Origin: an uncultured Saprospiraceae bacterium
Lineage (GTDB): Bacteria; Bacteroidota; Bacteroidia; Chitinophagales; Saprospiraceae
DNA: 64,000 bases
Direction: 5' to 3'
Assembly (NCBI GenBank): GCA_938015435.1
Contig: CALLPN010000016.1
Location: 124,001-188,000, forward strand
The stretch's first letter is position 1; the number at the start of each line of letters is the position of its first letter. Positions 9,718 through 19,125 of this stretch are shown piece after piece. The notes under the pieces were generated by a model. It had not been told where the DNA came from. It was given only the letters and a program-made list of their open reading frames with translations, and searched no databases. The translations under genes and the position numbers were made by a program.

Positions 9718-9761
9718 GAGAATAGGTCTTATACCTTATTGTAAGGCCTGTTCTCTTTTTT
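9718..9761 (+). terminator. Intrinsic terminator after the repeat lipoprotein gene
   Basis: GAGAATAGGTCTTA (9718-9731) pairs with TAAGGCCTGTTCTC (9742-9755) through 14 positions with two G-T wobbles, followed by six T residues. It separates the lipoprotein transcript from the sigma factor gene. Confidence 0.85.
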
Positions 9762-9796
9762 AAATCTTACACCTAATATAATATACTGAATCACGT

Positions 9797-10351
9797 TTGA
9801 TAGATAATTCGCTAATATCATTATGTAAGCAAGGGAGCAGAGCTGCGCATGGACAAGTGTATAATACTTGTATCCCTTACGTGTATAGTGTAGTGAAAAG
9901 ATATATCTACAATCATGAAGATTGCAAAGATGTTATTCAAGAAGTTTTTGCTAAAGTATTTACCAAAATAGATACCTACGATAGCGAAAAAGGAACCTGG
10001 AATACTTGGCTTAGAAAAATCACAGTAAACCAATGCCTACTGCATCTAAGAAGTACTAAAAAGCTATCCCTACTCAATCCAATAGATGAATCACCTGAGC
10101 AATCTATTGACGAAAGTGAAGTCTTAGATCAACTAAGCAGAGAAGACATAGAGAAGATGCTTACTAATATGCCTAACGGTTATAAGATCGTATTCATGCT
10201 TAGCATAATCGATGGATATAATCATACCGAGATCAGTGAGACATTAGGTATCACAAAAGTAACTTCAAGGTCTCAGCTTAATAGAGCTAAAAAATGGCTC
10301 AAAAATCAAATTACTAAAGACCATAAATATAAAGCATATGGACTATTTTGA
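9797..10351 (+). CDS. ECF-type RNA polymerase sigma factor (module 1)
   Basis: A 184-residue sigma-70 family protein of the ECF group. Region 2 is visible as DVIQEVFAKVFTKIDTYD and WLRKITVNQCL, and region 4 as YNHTEISETLGITKVTSRSQLNRAK, a helix-turn-helix for the -35 element; regions 1 and 3 are absent. A stop at 9779-9781 and the lack of ATG leave TTG (9797) as the start, which suggests low translation. The stop codon lies inside the next gene (14-bp overlap), the usual sign of a sigma/anti-sigma pair. Its targets are not known. A second pair of the same design is at 35622-37750. Confidence 0.92.
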   Translation: MIDNSLISLCKQGSRAAHGQVYNTCIPYVYSVVKRYIYNHEDCKDVIQEVFAKVFTKIDTYDSEKGTWNTWLRKITVNQCLLHLRSTKKLSLLNPIDESPEQSIDESEVLDQLSREDIEKMLTNMPNGYKIVFMLSIIDGYNHTEISETLGITKVTSRSQLNRAKKWLKNQITKDHKYKAYGLF

Positions 10352-11729
10352 CAAAAAGATAAATGAACTATACAACCAGCATAAGCAGGAGGTACCAAAC
10401 GATCTATCATGGGACTTCATGGAAGATGGTATCTACTCTCGCATGGAAAACAAAAAGTCTAAGCGTAAAGCATTTTGGTATTGGTTCGTTGGAGGTATCG
10501 CTACCATAGCAATTGTCGTAATAGCTGCGATTATATTTAATACTGAAGAAAGTAAATCAAACTTTGCTACCAATGATCCTGTAAATACAAAAAATAATTC
10601 TTCAGATTCAGAAGCTAGAATACCTACTAGCCAAGTAAAAATTAATACATCTAATAACAATAATTTGAACAGCACTCCAGCTGTAACTATTGAAAATGCT
10701 AATACAGAATCTCAAATTATTGCTTTAAACGAAAAGACTATTACAAAAGAAGATCAATCAATCAGTAATCAACCTTCTACCACTTCTTCAAATGAAGTAA
10801 ATGATCAAGTAGTGATCGTTAATTCTAATTCTTCAATTAAAGAGAAATCCGTTTCTGCGGCTCCGAGCACAAATTTTATTAGCAATACGATTAATAATGC
10901 ATCCGCACCTATCGTCCAATCTAGAGATGATATTTATTTGAATAACATAAACTCTAATGCACTGAGTACATTAAAATCTAAAAGAGAATTAATCCAACTA
11001 AGTCTTAAAAAAATAACAGTCGAAAAGAATCCGAGAAAAGGAGATGAAAAATGTAATAATAAATACGCCTTATCGCTGCTTGGTGGAACATCTTTTAATT
11101 CTGGATACAATATTATAAATAGTGACTACCATTCTTCACTACCTGGATATAGTATCAAACTGGGATTATCTTCCGAGAAAGAAAATGGGTGGGGATATGA
11201 ATTAGGGATCGGTCATGCGCTACTCGTCGAGAAATTTGATTTTGAAAAAACTGATACTATTCAAGAACACCATGAAAACATTTTAGTAGGTCACCTTACT
11301 AATACTCTCACTGGAAATACTTCAGATCTTATTGGTAGCGGATACAGAAATAATTCACGAAAAAGAAAAGAAGTTATCTACAACACTATCAATCTACTTT
11401 CCATAGATGCAGCGATATACAAACGAATCCAACTTTCTAACAAATGGTCTATCGTACCAAGCGCTGGCATCCAGTACGATCGAGTATTGAGTATCAAAGG
11501 AAAAACACTAGATCTAGAAGGTGAAGTCTTTCCGTATGACAATAACTCAGCAGAAATTAACAAGAATATAATCTCAACTAAGCTAGGTGTCAATATCGAA
11601 TACGCAATCACGAATAAGTTTTCACTTGGTATGAGGGCCAATAAGTCGATTTCACTTAACAACCTATATAATGGAGGAAATAAATTAAGTACTACTTACC
11701 TACAAGGTGGAATAAGTATCAACCTCTAA
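10338..11729 (+). CDS. Membrane-anchored putative anti-sigma protein with C-terminal beta-barrel-like domain (module 1)
   Basis: A short cytoplasmic N-terminus (residues 1-45, with FDKKINELYNQHKQ...LSWDFMEDGI) precedes one transmembrane helix (about 46-67, FWYWFVGGIATIAIVVIAA). A Ser/Asn/Thr-rich linker follows (about 70-225), then a domain of alternating strands (SLLGGTSFNSGYN, GYSIKLGLSSE, GWGYELGIGHAL, LGVNIEYAITNKFSLGMR) that ends in GGISINL. The last part resembles the outer-membrane beta-barrel domains of Bacteroidota. The overlap with the sigma factor gene argues for an anti-sigma role. Having an inner-membrane helix and an outer-membrane-type barrel in one chain is unusual. The C-terminal domain could instead be a soluble periplasmic beta-sandwich. 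Confidence 0.75.
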   Translation: MDYFDKKINELYNQHKQEVPNDLSWDFMEDGIYSRMENKKSKRKAFWYWFVGGIATIAIVVIAAIIFNTEESKSNFATNDPVNTKNNSSDSEARIPTSQVKINTSNNNNLNSTPAVTIENANTESQIIALNEKTITKEDQSISNQPSTTSSNEVNDQVVIVNSNSSIKEKSVSAAPSTNFISNTINNASAPIVQSRDDIYLNNINSNALSTLKSKRELIQLSLKKITVEKNPRKGDEKCNNKYALSLLGGTSFNSGYNIINSDYHSSLPGYSIKLGLSSEKENGWGYELGIGHALLVEKFDFEKTDTIQEHHENILVGHLTNTLTGNTSDLIGSGYRNNSRKRKEVIYNTINLLSIDAAIYKRIQLSNKWSIVPSAGIQYDRVLSIKGKTLDLEGEVFPYDNNSAEINKNIISTKLGVNIEYAITNKFSLGMRANKSISLNNLYNGGNKLSTTYLQGGISINL

Positions 11730-11730
11730 A

Positions 11731-12150
11731 TTATTTAGCTTTATTGGCTCCACCTAATATAGCACCTAGGTATGCCATCGGTATATATGCGATAAGTAAA
11801 TCAAGGGCCACAAACCATAGCGGAGCAGGTATATCCATAACCATTTTTATTCCTCCTATTAAGAAAATAGCTCCAATAAAAAGAGCATATTTGAGCTTAC
11901 CTACGTCAGCTATCTTGGCAGTTACAAATCCTCCAACCAAAGTACCCATCGCATGAGCTATAAATGCCCAAGCATAGTTTGCATTTGTAAATAAATGAGC
12001 TCTAGCCGCAAAGTTCTCTGGATCACTAAAATCAATACCCTCAGGATATTCCAAAAGCTGAGGACCGAGCATAATAAATCCCATATTTACTGCCCCTCCT
12101 ATCAAAACACCAGCTATTACAGCCAATATCAATTTAACCTTTGGATTCAT
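11731..12150 (-). CDS. Small integral membrane protein, four predicted helices
   Basis: The 139 residues contain about four hydrophobic segments (residues 6-28, 56-78, 84-104 and 111-134), with small-residue motifs GVLIGGAVN, GTLVGGFV and GAILGG that favour tight helix packing. It resembles uncharacterised inner-membrane proteins common in Bacteroidota; I know of no assigned function. It is convergent with the sigma-module gene, with one base between the two stop codons, so the transcripts may overlap at their 3' ends. The ATG at 12150 starts a typical positively charged N-terminus (NPKVK). Confidence 0.8.
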   Translation of the reverse strand: MNPKVKLILAVIAGVLIGGAVNMGFIMLGPQLLEYPEGIDFSDPENFAARAHLFTNANYAWAFIAHAMGTLVGGFVTAKIADVGKLKYALFIGAIFLIGGIKMVMDIPAPLWFVALDLLIAYIPMAYLGAILGGANKAK

Positions 12151-12198
12151 ATCGTTTTTGTTTTAATTCGCTTTAAGTTAACAACTATATACTAGATG

Positions 12199-13041
12199 CT
12201 ATAAATCTTCTAAATAGCTGTACTTCCAAGACCACATTTCATCTCCGATTTTCCTTTCTAATTCTATAATTTTATTTCCATCTTGTGTAATGTTCAAGCC
12301 TGAAGCCATAAACTCTACACCCTCTGGTAATCGATAACTAAATTCAGAAACTTTCATTCCTATATCTCCAGCAATACACCATACTTGAATGCCTCTATCT
12401 TGGACTTCTATTAACCTTGGATATACATCTTGATAAAAATTATTAGGATTAGTACAATAACCACAATCTCCGGGTTCTCCGTTGGGTACTGTTTCCAAAT
12501 AAGGAGAAAGTTCTTCGTTTCCTTGTAGCCAAAGCAGCTTATGAGTCAATACAATTAGGTGCTTTGAATTTGAAATGGTATCTGCAACCGCGTTAACTAA
12601 TTCCAATTGCTCACCAATAATATTGGAGAGATCCAACTCTGTATCCAAAACCAAAAAACAAATATCATGATCCGAATAAGTATAAAAGGAAGGCCTTTCT
12701 GTAAATTCTTCAACAAGATTCCGGTTACTTGTATCATGGTTTCCAAGAGTCCAGAGCGTCGTCGGTACGGATAAATTAAATAAGTCATCCCACTTTTTTA
12801 TGGTTCCTAAATCACCAGTTGTAAACAAGTCCAAATCTCCGCCTAAAAGATGCATTTCATAAAAATCGAGAGGAATGTTCTTTAATTTTGGATGTACAAA
12901 TCCTTCAGTATAATCTCTCATATGAGAAATATGAAGAATTTTATCGACTGTGAGATCTCTTGTTTTTACCTCCGTTTTATCGCAGGCAATTATGGTCAAA
13001 ATAAATAAAACTAGACAGCCGTATTTTATCATTTCTTGCAT
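12199..13041 (-). CDS. Lipoprotein of the calcineurin-like metallophosphoesterase fold, degenerate active site
   Basis: Signal peptide with lipobox LTIIAC (Cys20). The fold is suggested by the order of ILHISHMRD (motif I position), LLGGDLDLF (motif II, GD), LGNHDT (motif III, the signature GNHD), LTHKLLW (later His motif) and IAGDIGM (position of the usual GHxH). Motif I lacks the expected D-x-H and the last motif reads AGD, so at least two metal ligands are replaced. It may have lost phosphatase activity or use a different metal set. It stands alone on the minus strand, divergent from the T9SS gene at 13777, with a repeat cluster between them. The in-frame ATG at 13029 (MIKYG) is an alternative start. 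Confidence 0.75.
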   Translation of the reverse strand: MQEMIKYGCLVLFILTIIACDKTEVKTRDLTVDKILHISHMRDYTEGFVHPKLKNIPLDFYEMHLLGGDLDLFTTGDLGTIKKWDDLFNLSVPTTLWTLGNHDTSNRNLVEEFTERPSFYTYSDHDICFLVLDTELDLSNIIGEQLELVNAVADTISNSKHLIVLTHKLLWLQGNEELSPYLETVPNGEPGDCGYCTNPNNFYQDVYPRLIEVQDRGIQVWCIAGDIGMKVSEFSYRLPEGVEFMASGLNITQDGNKIIELERKIGDEMWSWKYSYLEDL

Positions 13042-13192
13042 TTAATTATCATTCTTATTAAGGTTTTCAATCCAATTAGCTTTAAACCATATAATAGATC
13101 TAGACGGGTTGGCATCACAACACTTCAGTTTCTTTGATTACGAATCGCAAGATCGTTAACTCTCATGATATAACGTTCTATTCCTGATTTTA

Positions 13193-13637
13193 TGCTGTCA
13201 CTCCGACTTCGCGCATTTGCTGTACTTGTACAACTCTAAAAGAATATATCAGCTTTCATAATCAGCAATTTGAAATTCAAAATCAAAATTTAAACTCTTT
13301 ATCGGAGTACGCGTATTTCTGCGAAAATACGCTGTCACTCCGACTTCGCGCGTTTGCTGCGCAAGCCGCGCTTGTACAATTCTAAAAACTTATCAGCTTT
13401 TCAAAATCAACAATTTAGAACATTTATCGGAGTACGCGTATTTCTGCGAAATACGCTGTCACTCCGACTTCGCGCGTTTGCTGCGCAAGCCGCGCTTGTA
13501 CAATTCTAAAAACTTATCAGCTTTCATATGCAGTAATTTAAAAGTCAAAATTTAAACTCTTTATCGGAGTACGCGTATTTTCTGCGAAAATACGCTGTCA
13601 CTCCGACTTCGCGCGTTTGCTGCGCAAGCCGCGCTTG
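13193..13637. repeat. Cluster of four palindromic repeat units (REP/BIME-like)
   Basis: GCTGTCACTCCGACTTCGCG recurs at 13194, 13331, 13455 and 13594 (periods 137, 124 and 139 bp); the first copy is incomplete. Each full unit forms two hairpins: CGGAGT-ac-GCGTATTT paired with AAATACGC-tgtc-ACTCCG, and GCGCGtTTGC-tgc-GCAAgcCGCGC. Conserved spacer text (CTAAAAACTTATCAGCTTT) joins them. GC content is far above the flanks. It fills most of the 735-bp gap between two divergent genes, 140 bp before the T9SS gene at 13777; the rest of the gap shows nothing else. Confidence 0.85.
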
Positions 13638-13776
13638 ACTAGGGTAATCCCCCATTTTATCATATTTTAACATAAAACACTGATAATATGCAAATAACAT
13701 ATGTATATTTGTTTTAATATGTAATGCGCTGGCTATTAAAGTCAGTAATATTTAATCCATTAAAAGGTCAAATAAT

Positions 13777-16047
13777 ATGAAAACAACCTCTACCCTCTTG
13801 AAGGGATGGGCAATGCTATGCATACTGCTCGTTTCTCTAGCTTTTAGTACGTCTGTGATGGCTGAAGAAGATTTATTCTCTATCTACTGTCCAGCTGATG
13901 TCACTGTAAATTGCCAAGATGAACTTTGGGATCTCAGTATCTATGGAAATGCGTATTACCATGACTATAATGGTAATCATGATGCAGGCACACCAACTGT
14001 TAACGAAAATTTATCTAGCTGTAACGTAGGAACTATCGTACGTACTTGGACAGTAGAAGATCCTAACTGGAACCTACAATCGTGTTCGCAGACAATTACT
14101 GTGAATGCCTCTGGTGGTTTTAACCAGAATAGTATCCACTGGCCAGAATCACATATTGAACTTACTGGGTGTAATCCAGCATATCAACCAGAAAATCTAC
14201 CAGAAGGATATAGATATCCGACTTATGATTATGCTGATTGTAGTCTCATCGGCGTATCTCATACTGATCAGATATTTACGATCACTCCGCAGTGTATTAA
14301 GATTCTGAGAACATACAAGGTAATCGATTGGTGTACACATACTAGTGGTAGTAGTGGATCTAGTCCTTCTTCTAATGGACTATATACATTTGTCCAGACG
14401 ATCAAGATATCGAAATCTGACCTACCAGAAGTAGAGTTTGCAGACGAGATAGAATTCAATTCGTATAACTGTGGAGGTAGACACTTAGAAATACCAACTC
14501 TGTATGTACCTCCGTCGACTTGCGGTGGAGATTTCTATATCACTAATAATTCTCCTTATGCAGATGCTAATGGTAGTGATATCTCAGGAACATATCCAAT
14601 AGGAACAACCTCAGTATTATACACCGTAAGGTATGGATGTACAGGAAGAGTATTCCATACAGTAGATATCGTAGTCAAAGATGCAGGTGGACCACTCCCA
14701 TATTGCATCGCAGAAATTACTACTACTCTTATGCCAATGGATGATAATAATGATGGACTTGTAGATAATGGCATGGTTGAGATTTGGGCCAAAGATTTAG
14801 ATATTGGAAGTAGCTCACCTTGTGGCCATGGACCAGTACAATTCTCTTTTTCTTCAGATGTAACTGATAAGTTTAAAGCGTTTACCTGTGATAATGTCGG
14901 AGACAATATTGTCAATATGTATGTAACCGATACTAAGGGCAATCAAAGCTATTGTCAAGTCAACGTAATCATACAAAACAACAATGCAAATATCCCTGAT
15001 TGTGAACCAAGTACGAGTCCTGATTATTACAATGTAGCAGGAATGATCATGATGTCAAGTCAGCAACGTGTAGCTGATGCAAATGTTTCTCTCGTCTCTA
15101 CTACTCCAATCGTCGATGAATGGGTAGGTTGGAATACTCAAGAAGAACTCGTGGGACATACATACTTAGATGAACATGGCTATTGGCAAGAGATCTTTCG
15201 ATATGAAATGGTCCAAACATATGGAAATCATGAAACAATCCACTTTGCAGAAGCTTCTGTAATGACTGATAACCAAGGTAACTTTACCCTCAGCGAGGCA
15301 GTAAGAAGTGATCAAGAATATATGGTAACTGCAGACTATGATGCCAATGATGATTCTGTCAACTATGCGGATGTAAAAGCTCTCCTATATCACATACAAG
15401 GAAAAGAATCACTTACCACGGCATACCAATATCTAGCAGCAGATATAGATCAAGATGGTGATATAGATTTTTCTGATCTGGGTGAATTGCTGCAATATGT
15501 TAATGGTATGAGTGACTCATTTAGCTCTGAAAAAAATTGGGTTATGGTAGATGCATCACATACATTTAGTAATCCATCGGATATCATAGAAGGTGACTGT
15601 CCAGAAGCCGTATACTTTACAGTAAATGGAGCTGACATCAGCGGTAAAAATTTCATAGCTGTAAGACTTGGAGATCTTACTAAAGAGGTACTTATCATGG
15701 AAGCTGACACTCAAGATATACAAACTATCGGAAGTGCAAACAATGGCAATCTTGATCATAAAGATATCGAAACACTTACTAGATCTCTAGTCGGAACAGC
15801 GAATCAAATCAATGCTTATCCTAATCCGTTTTCACAGTCTTTTATAGTAACATATGATACTAATGTAAATGAAACTATCTCTGTTGAAATAACAGATATT
15901 ACAGGAAAGATGATCTCTAAGAATCGTTTCGACGCATCGATAGGAAACAATGAGTACCACCTTACTCTAGATCAGCCATCAGGTATCTATCTCTGTAATA
16001 TCAAAGGACAAACACTCAACCAGTCTATCCGTTTGATCAAAGAATAA
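13777..16047 (+). CDS. T9SS-secreted multidomain protein with dockerin-like calcium repeats
   Basis: Signal peptide at residues 1-29 (LLKGWAMLCILLVSLAFS, cleavage near VMAEE). The N-terminal half has Cys-rich segments with HYR-like text (YCPADVTVNCQDEL, IVRTWTVEDPNWN). The middle has GCTGRVFHTVDIVV and a carboxypeptidase-like VAGMIMMSSQQRVADANVSL segment. Residues ~519-577 hold two dockerin-type loops, DYDANDDSVNYADVKALL and DIDQDGDIDFSDLGELLQ. The end (~678-756) is a Por/T9SS type A sorting domain: YPNPFSQSF, then ITGKMISK and SGIYLCNI. The protein should reach the surface or medium. The dockerin loops suggest calcium-dependent docking or stability, though no cohesin is seen in the window. 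Confidence 0.88.
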   Translation: MKTTSTLLKGWAMLCILLVSLAFSTSVMAEEDLFSIYCPADVTVNCQDELWDLSIYGNAYYHDYNGNHDAGTPTVNENLSSCNVGTIVRTWTVEDPNWNLQSCSQTITVNASGGFNQNSIHWPESHIELTGCNPAYQPENLPEGYRYPTYDYADCSLIGVSHTDQIFTITPQCIKILRTYKVIDWCTHTSGSSGSSPSSNGLYTFVQTIKISKSDLPEVEFADEIEFNSYNCGGRHLEIPTLYVPPSTCGGDFYITNNSPYADANGSDISGTYPIGTTSVLYTVRYGCTGRVFHTVDIVVKDAGGPLPYCIAEITTTLMPMDDNNDGLVDNGMVEIWAKDLDIGSSSPCGHGPVQFSFSSDVTDKFKAFTCDNVGDNIVNMYVTDTKGNQSYCQVNVIIQNNNANIPDCEPSTSPDYYNVAGMIMMSSQQRVADANVSLVSTTPIVDEWVGWNTQEELVGHTYLDEHGYWQEIFRYEMVQTYGNHETIHFAEASVMTDNQGNFTLSEAVRSDQEYMVTADYDANDDSVNYADVKALLYHIQGKESLTTAYQYLAADIDQDGDIDFSDLGELLQYVNGMSDSFSSEKNWVMVDASHTFSNPSDIIEGDCPEAVYFTVNGADISGKNFIAVRLGDLTKEVLIMEADTQDIQTIGSANNGNLDHKDIETLTRSLVGTANQINAYPNPFSQSFIVTYDTNVNETISVEITDITGKMISKNRFDASIGNNEYHLTLDQPSGIYLCNIKGQTLNQSIRLIKE

Positions 16048-16109
16048 TGTTCAATTAATTCTTATTCGGCTAATACTATTTATAGTACGAAATGTCGAAA
16101 ACTACAAGA

Positions 16110-16141
16110 AGCCTCATTGCATCTGCGATGGGGCTTTTTTT
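16110..16141 (+). terminator. Intrinsic terminator after the T9SS dockerin protein
   Basis: AGCCTCATTGC pairs with GCGATGGGGCT (11 positions, two wobbles, 4-nt loop), followed by seven T residues counting the last stem base. Confidence 0.85.
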
Positions 16142-16169
16142 ATAACTGCTAACTTCGAATACAAAATCT

Positions 16170-17774
16170 CTACATTACCGTAGTTTCCAAATATCCATAA
16201 TGATCAGGATAATCAGTATTATAATGCAAGCCTCTACTCTCTTTACGCATTCCAGCAGACTTAGTAACTAAGTAACCAATCGTGATAAGATTACGTAGCT
16301 CACATAGCTGTGGAGATATCGTTGAGTTATTATATAGATCTTCTGTTTCTTGGTACAACATCCATAATCTATCCATTGCTCTTTTGATCCTTACATCGGT
16401 ACGAACTATACCGACATAGCTGCTCATTATTTCTTTAAGCTCTTTCCATGATTGAGTGAGAAGTATGAGCTCTTTAGGATCAGTAGTACCTTCGGCATTC
16501 CACTCAGGCACATCGGATTTCATTAGAGTTTTATCTATTTCTTTTGCGATGACTTCTTGGATATTATGACCGTAGACTAATCCTTCCAGTAAAGAATTAG
16601 ATGCCAGCCTATTGGCTCCATGTAGTCCACTAGCAGTTACTTCACCCGCAGCAAATAAATTATTAATAGAAGTACGTCCATCTTTATCCACAACTATACC
16701 GCCGCAGGTATAGTGACAAGCAGGTACGACAGGAATCATATCTACAAATGGATCTATTCCTATGCTTCTACATTTATCTGTAATATTAGGAAAGTGATCA
16801 TAAAATTTTTCTTGATCGAGATGCGTACAATCTAATAATACAAAATCATCACCTCGGGTCTTCATCTCTTTGTCTATAGCTCGAGCCACTATATCTCTAG
16901 GCGCAAGAGATAGACGCTCGTCATACTTATGCATAAATTCTTGACCATCCGAAGTCTTAAGAATCGCTCCAAAACCTCTAACTGCTTCCGATACAAGGAA
17001 AGAAGGATTTTCACCCGCAGGATTGTACAAGGAAGTAGGATGAAATTGAATAAACTCCATATTGGCGATTCTACCCATAGCACGGTACATCATTGCGATA
17101 CCATCACCTGTTGCGATTGTTGGATTAGTTGTACTCTTATAGATTTGTCCTGCACCGCCAGCAGCCATGACTACTTGTCGAGCCAAAAAAGTTTCTATCT
17201 GTTTAGTTTCTTTATTAAATACATATGATCCATAGCATTCGATATCTGGAGTAAGTCTCGTTACATTTCGTCCAAGACTGTGTTGCGTGATCAGATTCAC
17301 AGCAAAGAAATGTTCAAGAAAATTAATATTCTTTAGCGACCTTGCTTTTTCGTTCAGCGTTCGCTGTATCTCCCAGCCAGTAATATCTTTGAAATGTAGA
17401 ATACGATTTTCTGAGTGACCTCCTTCTTTTCCTAGGTCGTAATCACCACTTTCTTCTTTATCAAACCTTACTCCCCAATCGATAATCTCTTGTACTCTTA
17501 TTGGCCCTTCCTCTATCACCATACGTACCACATCAGGATCACATAATCCATCACCTGCGTCTAGCGTATCTTCTATATGCTTATTATAGTTGTCGATTCC
17601 ATGATCCCATACTGCCGCAACGCCACCTTGAGCATAACGCGTATTACTTTCTTGATCATTGGACTTAGTAAGTACATTTATAGAGAGATCTGGCCTTTGC
17701 AATGCTAACTTAATTGCACAAGTAAGTCCTGCTACTCCTGCACCAATTATTAGTACGTCTGATTCTTTTTTCAT
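16170..17774 (-). CDS. nadB: L-aspartate oxidase
   Basis: FAD enzyme that oxidises L-aspartate to iminoaspartate, the first step of de novo NAD synthesis, acting with quinolinate synthase (not in this window). Visible motifs are the dinucleotide fold IIGAGVAGL (9-17), NTRYAQGGVAAV (44-55), the flavin/substrate regions FHPTSLY and HYTCGGIVVD, and AAGEVTASGLHGANRLASNS near the C-terminal third. The length of 534 residues fits NadB. The RGF and R-x-x-R dicarboxylate-site residues typical of the succinate dehydrogenase/NadB family are present. It is a single-gene unit; nadE lies 40 kb away in the same window. Confidence 0.96.
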   Translation of the reverse strand: MKKESDVLIIGAGVAGLTCAIKLALQRPDLSINVLTKSNDQESNTRYAQGGVAAVWDHGIDNYNKHIEDTLDAGDGLCDPDVVRMVIEEGPIRVQEIIDWGVRFDKEESGDYDLGKEGGHSENRILHFKDITGWEIQRTLNEKARSLKNINFLEHFFAVNLITQHSLGRNVTRLTPDIECYGSYVFNKETKQIETFLARQVVMAAGGAGQIYKSTTNPTIATGDGIAMMYRAMGRIANMEFIQFHPTSLYNPAGENPSFLVSEAVRGFGAILKTSDGQEFMHKYDERLSLAPRDIVARAIDKEMKTRGDDFVLLDCTHLDQEKFYDHFPNITDKCRSIGIDPFVDMIPVVPACHYTCGGIVVDKDGRTSINNLFAAGEVTASGLHGANRLASNSLLEGLVYGHNIQEVIAKEIDKTLMKSDVPEWNAEGTTDPKELILLTQSWKELKEIMSSYVGIVRTDVRIKRAMDRLWMLYQETEDLYNNSTISPQLCELRNLITIGYLVTKSAGMRKESRGLHYNTDYPDHYGYLETTVM

Positions 17775-18009
17775 GTTTTTCTTGTAAGTGTAAGCAAGCT
17801 TCTCGGTTAAGCATCATGGCATTTTACCTTTCTAATCGACTAAGACGCAAATATTGGCAAGATGCTTTTATCTAGTATTACTTCTTAACGGTTATGCAAT
17901 ATAAGAGTTTCGAATAAAGTAAAGTATAGACCCCCAAAGTTTTAAAATCTTATAGGTCTACAGTTCATAATAAAGAGAATACCTATTTTCACTTCTACAA
18001 ATCATCACA

Positions 18010-19125
18010 TTGTCACTAAGCAAAAAGATACTATTCATAGAACCGTTCTACGCAAGTAGCCATAAGGTTATGGAAGATCAACTCCAGAAATACTCGAGGC
18101 ATGAGATCAAACTCTTAACCCTTCCGGGTAGACATTGGAAGTGGAGAATGCATGGAGCGGCAGTAACATTAGCCGAAAAATTTATGCTAATGGACTACAA
18201 TCCAGATCTAATCATAGCGACAGATATGATAGATCTAAGTACGTTTATCGCGTTAGTAAGAAAGAAGATAAATACTACACCCATTGTACTTTTTTTTCAT
18301 GAAAATCAACTCACATACCCTTGGTCAGCAAATGATCCAGATACCAAACTTAATCGTGATAGGACCTACGCTTGGATTAACTATACTTCATCATTGGCGG
18401 CAGATAAGATACTTTTCAATTCTCGATACCATATGGAATCATTCCTCAGTGCGATTCCTGACTTTCTTTATGCTTTTCCAGATTATCGAAATCATGATAC
18501 AGTAGATTCTATTATAGCCAAAAGCAATGTTCAGTATATTGGCATGGAACTAAAGCAATTCTATTCCAAAAATAAAAGAGAAACCAACGTACCCACCTTA
18601 CTATGGAACCACCGTTGGGAATATGACAAATGTCCAGAAGTTTTCTTTGAATGTCTCTATCGGCTGAGTAAAGAAGGAGCAGTTTTTAAGCTGATTGTTT
18701 GCGGTGAATCATATAAAAAATATCCGGATGTATTCGACGAAGCACGCACACGCCTATCCAAACATATTTCACACTTTGGGTATGTCCAGAGTAAAGAACG
18801 ATATATCGAATTAGTTCAATCCGCTGATATACTCCCTGTGACTAATAATCAAGACTTTTTTGGAATCAGTATAATAGAAGCCATAGCTGCCGGAGTTACG
18901 CCATTGATGCCTCACAAACTATCCTATCCTGAGCATCTAGATCCGATTATGTATCCCAAATGCTTCTATAATACTCACGAAGATCTATATCAAAAACTCA
19001 AAACAATGATACAAGACTGGTCAAATCAATTACCTTCGCTAGCAGATCAGGTAAAGCATTATGATTGGTCTAATATCATAGAAAGTTACGATCTTACATT
19101 CGAAAATATAATAAAAGAACATTAG
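18010..19125 (+). CDS. tRNA-queuosine alpha-mannosyltransferase-like glycosyltransferase (DUF3524 family)
   Basis: The hallmarks of the DUF3524/GTDC1 family are LPGRHWKWRMHG (38-49) and HENQLTYPW (97-105), followed by a GT-B C-terminal half with FGYVQSKERYIEL and GISIIEAIAAGV (donor-site E-x7-E region). The animal member mannosylates queuosine in tRNA-Asp; a bacterial member doing the same is inference. The start is TTG at 18010, as no in-frame ATG is near. It overlaps the next glycosyltransferase gene by one base (TAGTG), so the two are translationally coupled. Misannotation as a generic GT4 enzyme is likely in automatic pipelines. Confidence 0.85.
   Translation: MSLSKKILFIEPFYASSHKVMEDQLQKYSRHEIKLLTLPGRHWKWRMHGAAVTLAEKFMLMDYNPDLIIATDMIDLSTFIALVRKKINTTPIVLFFHENQLTYPWSANDPDTKLNRDRTYAWINYTSSLAADKILFNSRYHMESFLSAIPDFLYAFPDYRNHDTVDSIIAKSNVQYIGMELKQFYSKNKRETNVPTLLWNHRWEYDKCPEVFFECLYRLSKEGAVFKLIVCGESYKKYPDVFDEARTRLSKHISHFGYVQSKERYIELVQSADILPVTNNQDFFGISIIEAIAAGVTPLMPHKLSYPEHLDPIMYPKCFYNTHEDLYQKLKTMIQDWSNQLPSLADQVKHYDWSNIIESYDLTFENIIKEH

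Noticed and set aside
13193..13637. Repeat cluster considered as a CRISPR array
   Set aside because: Units are long double hairpins with conserved, not variable, spacers and uneven period; no cas genes are near.
14556..14942. 128-codon minus-strand frame inside the T9SS dockerin protein
   Set aside because: Antisense shadow; the sense frame has clear domain content.
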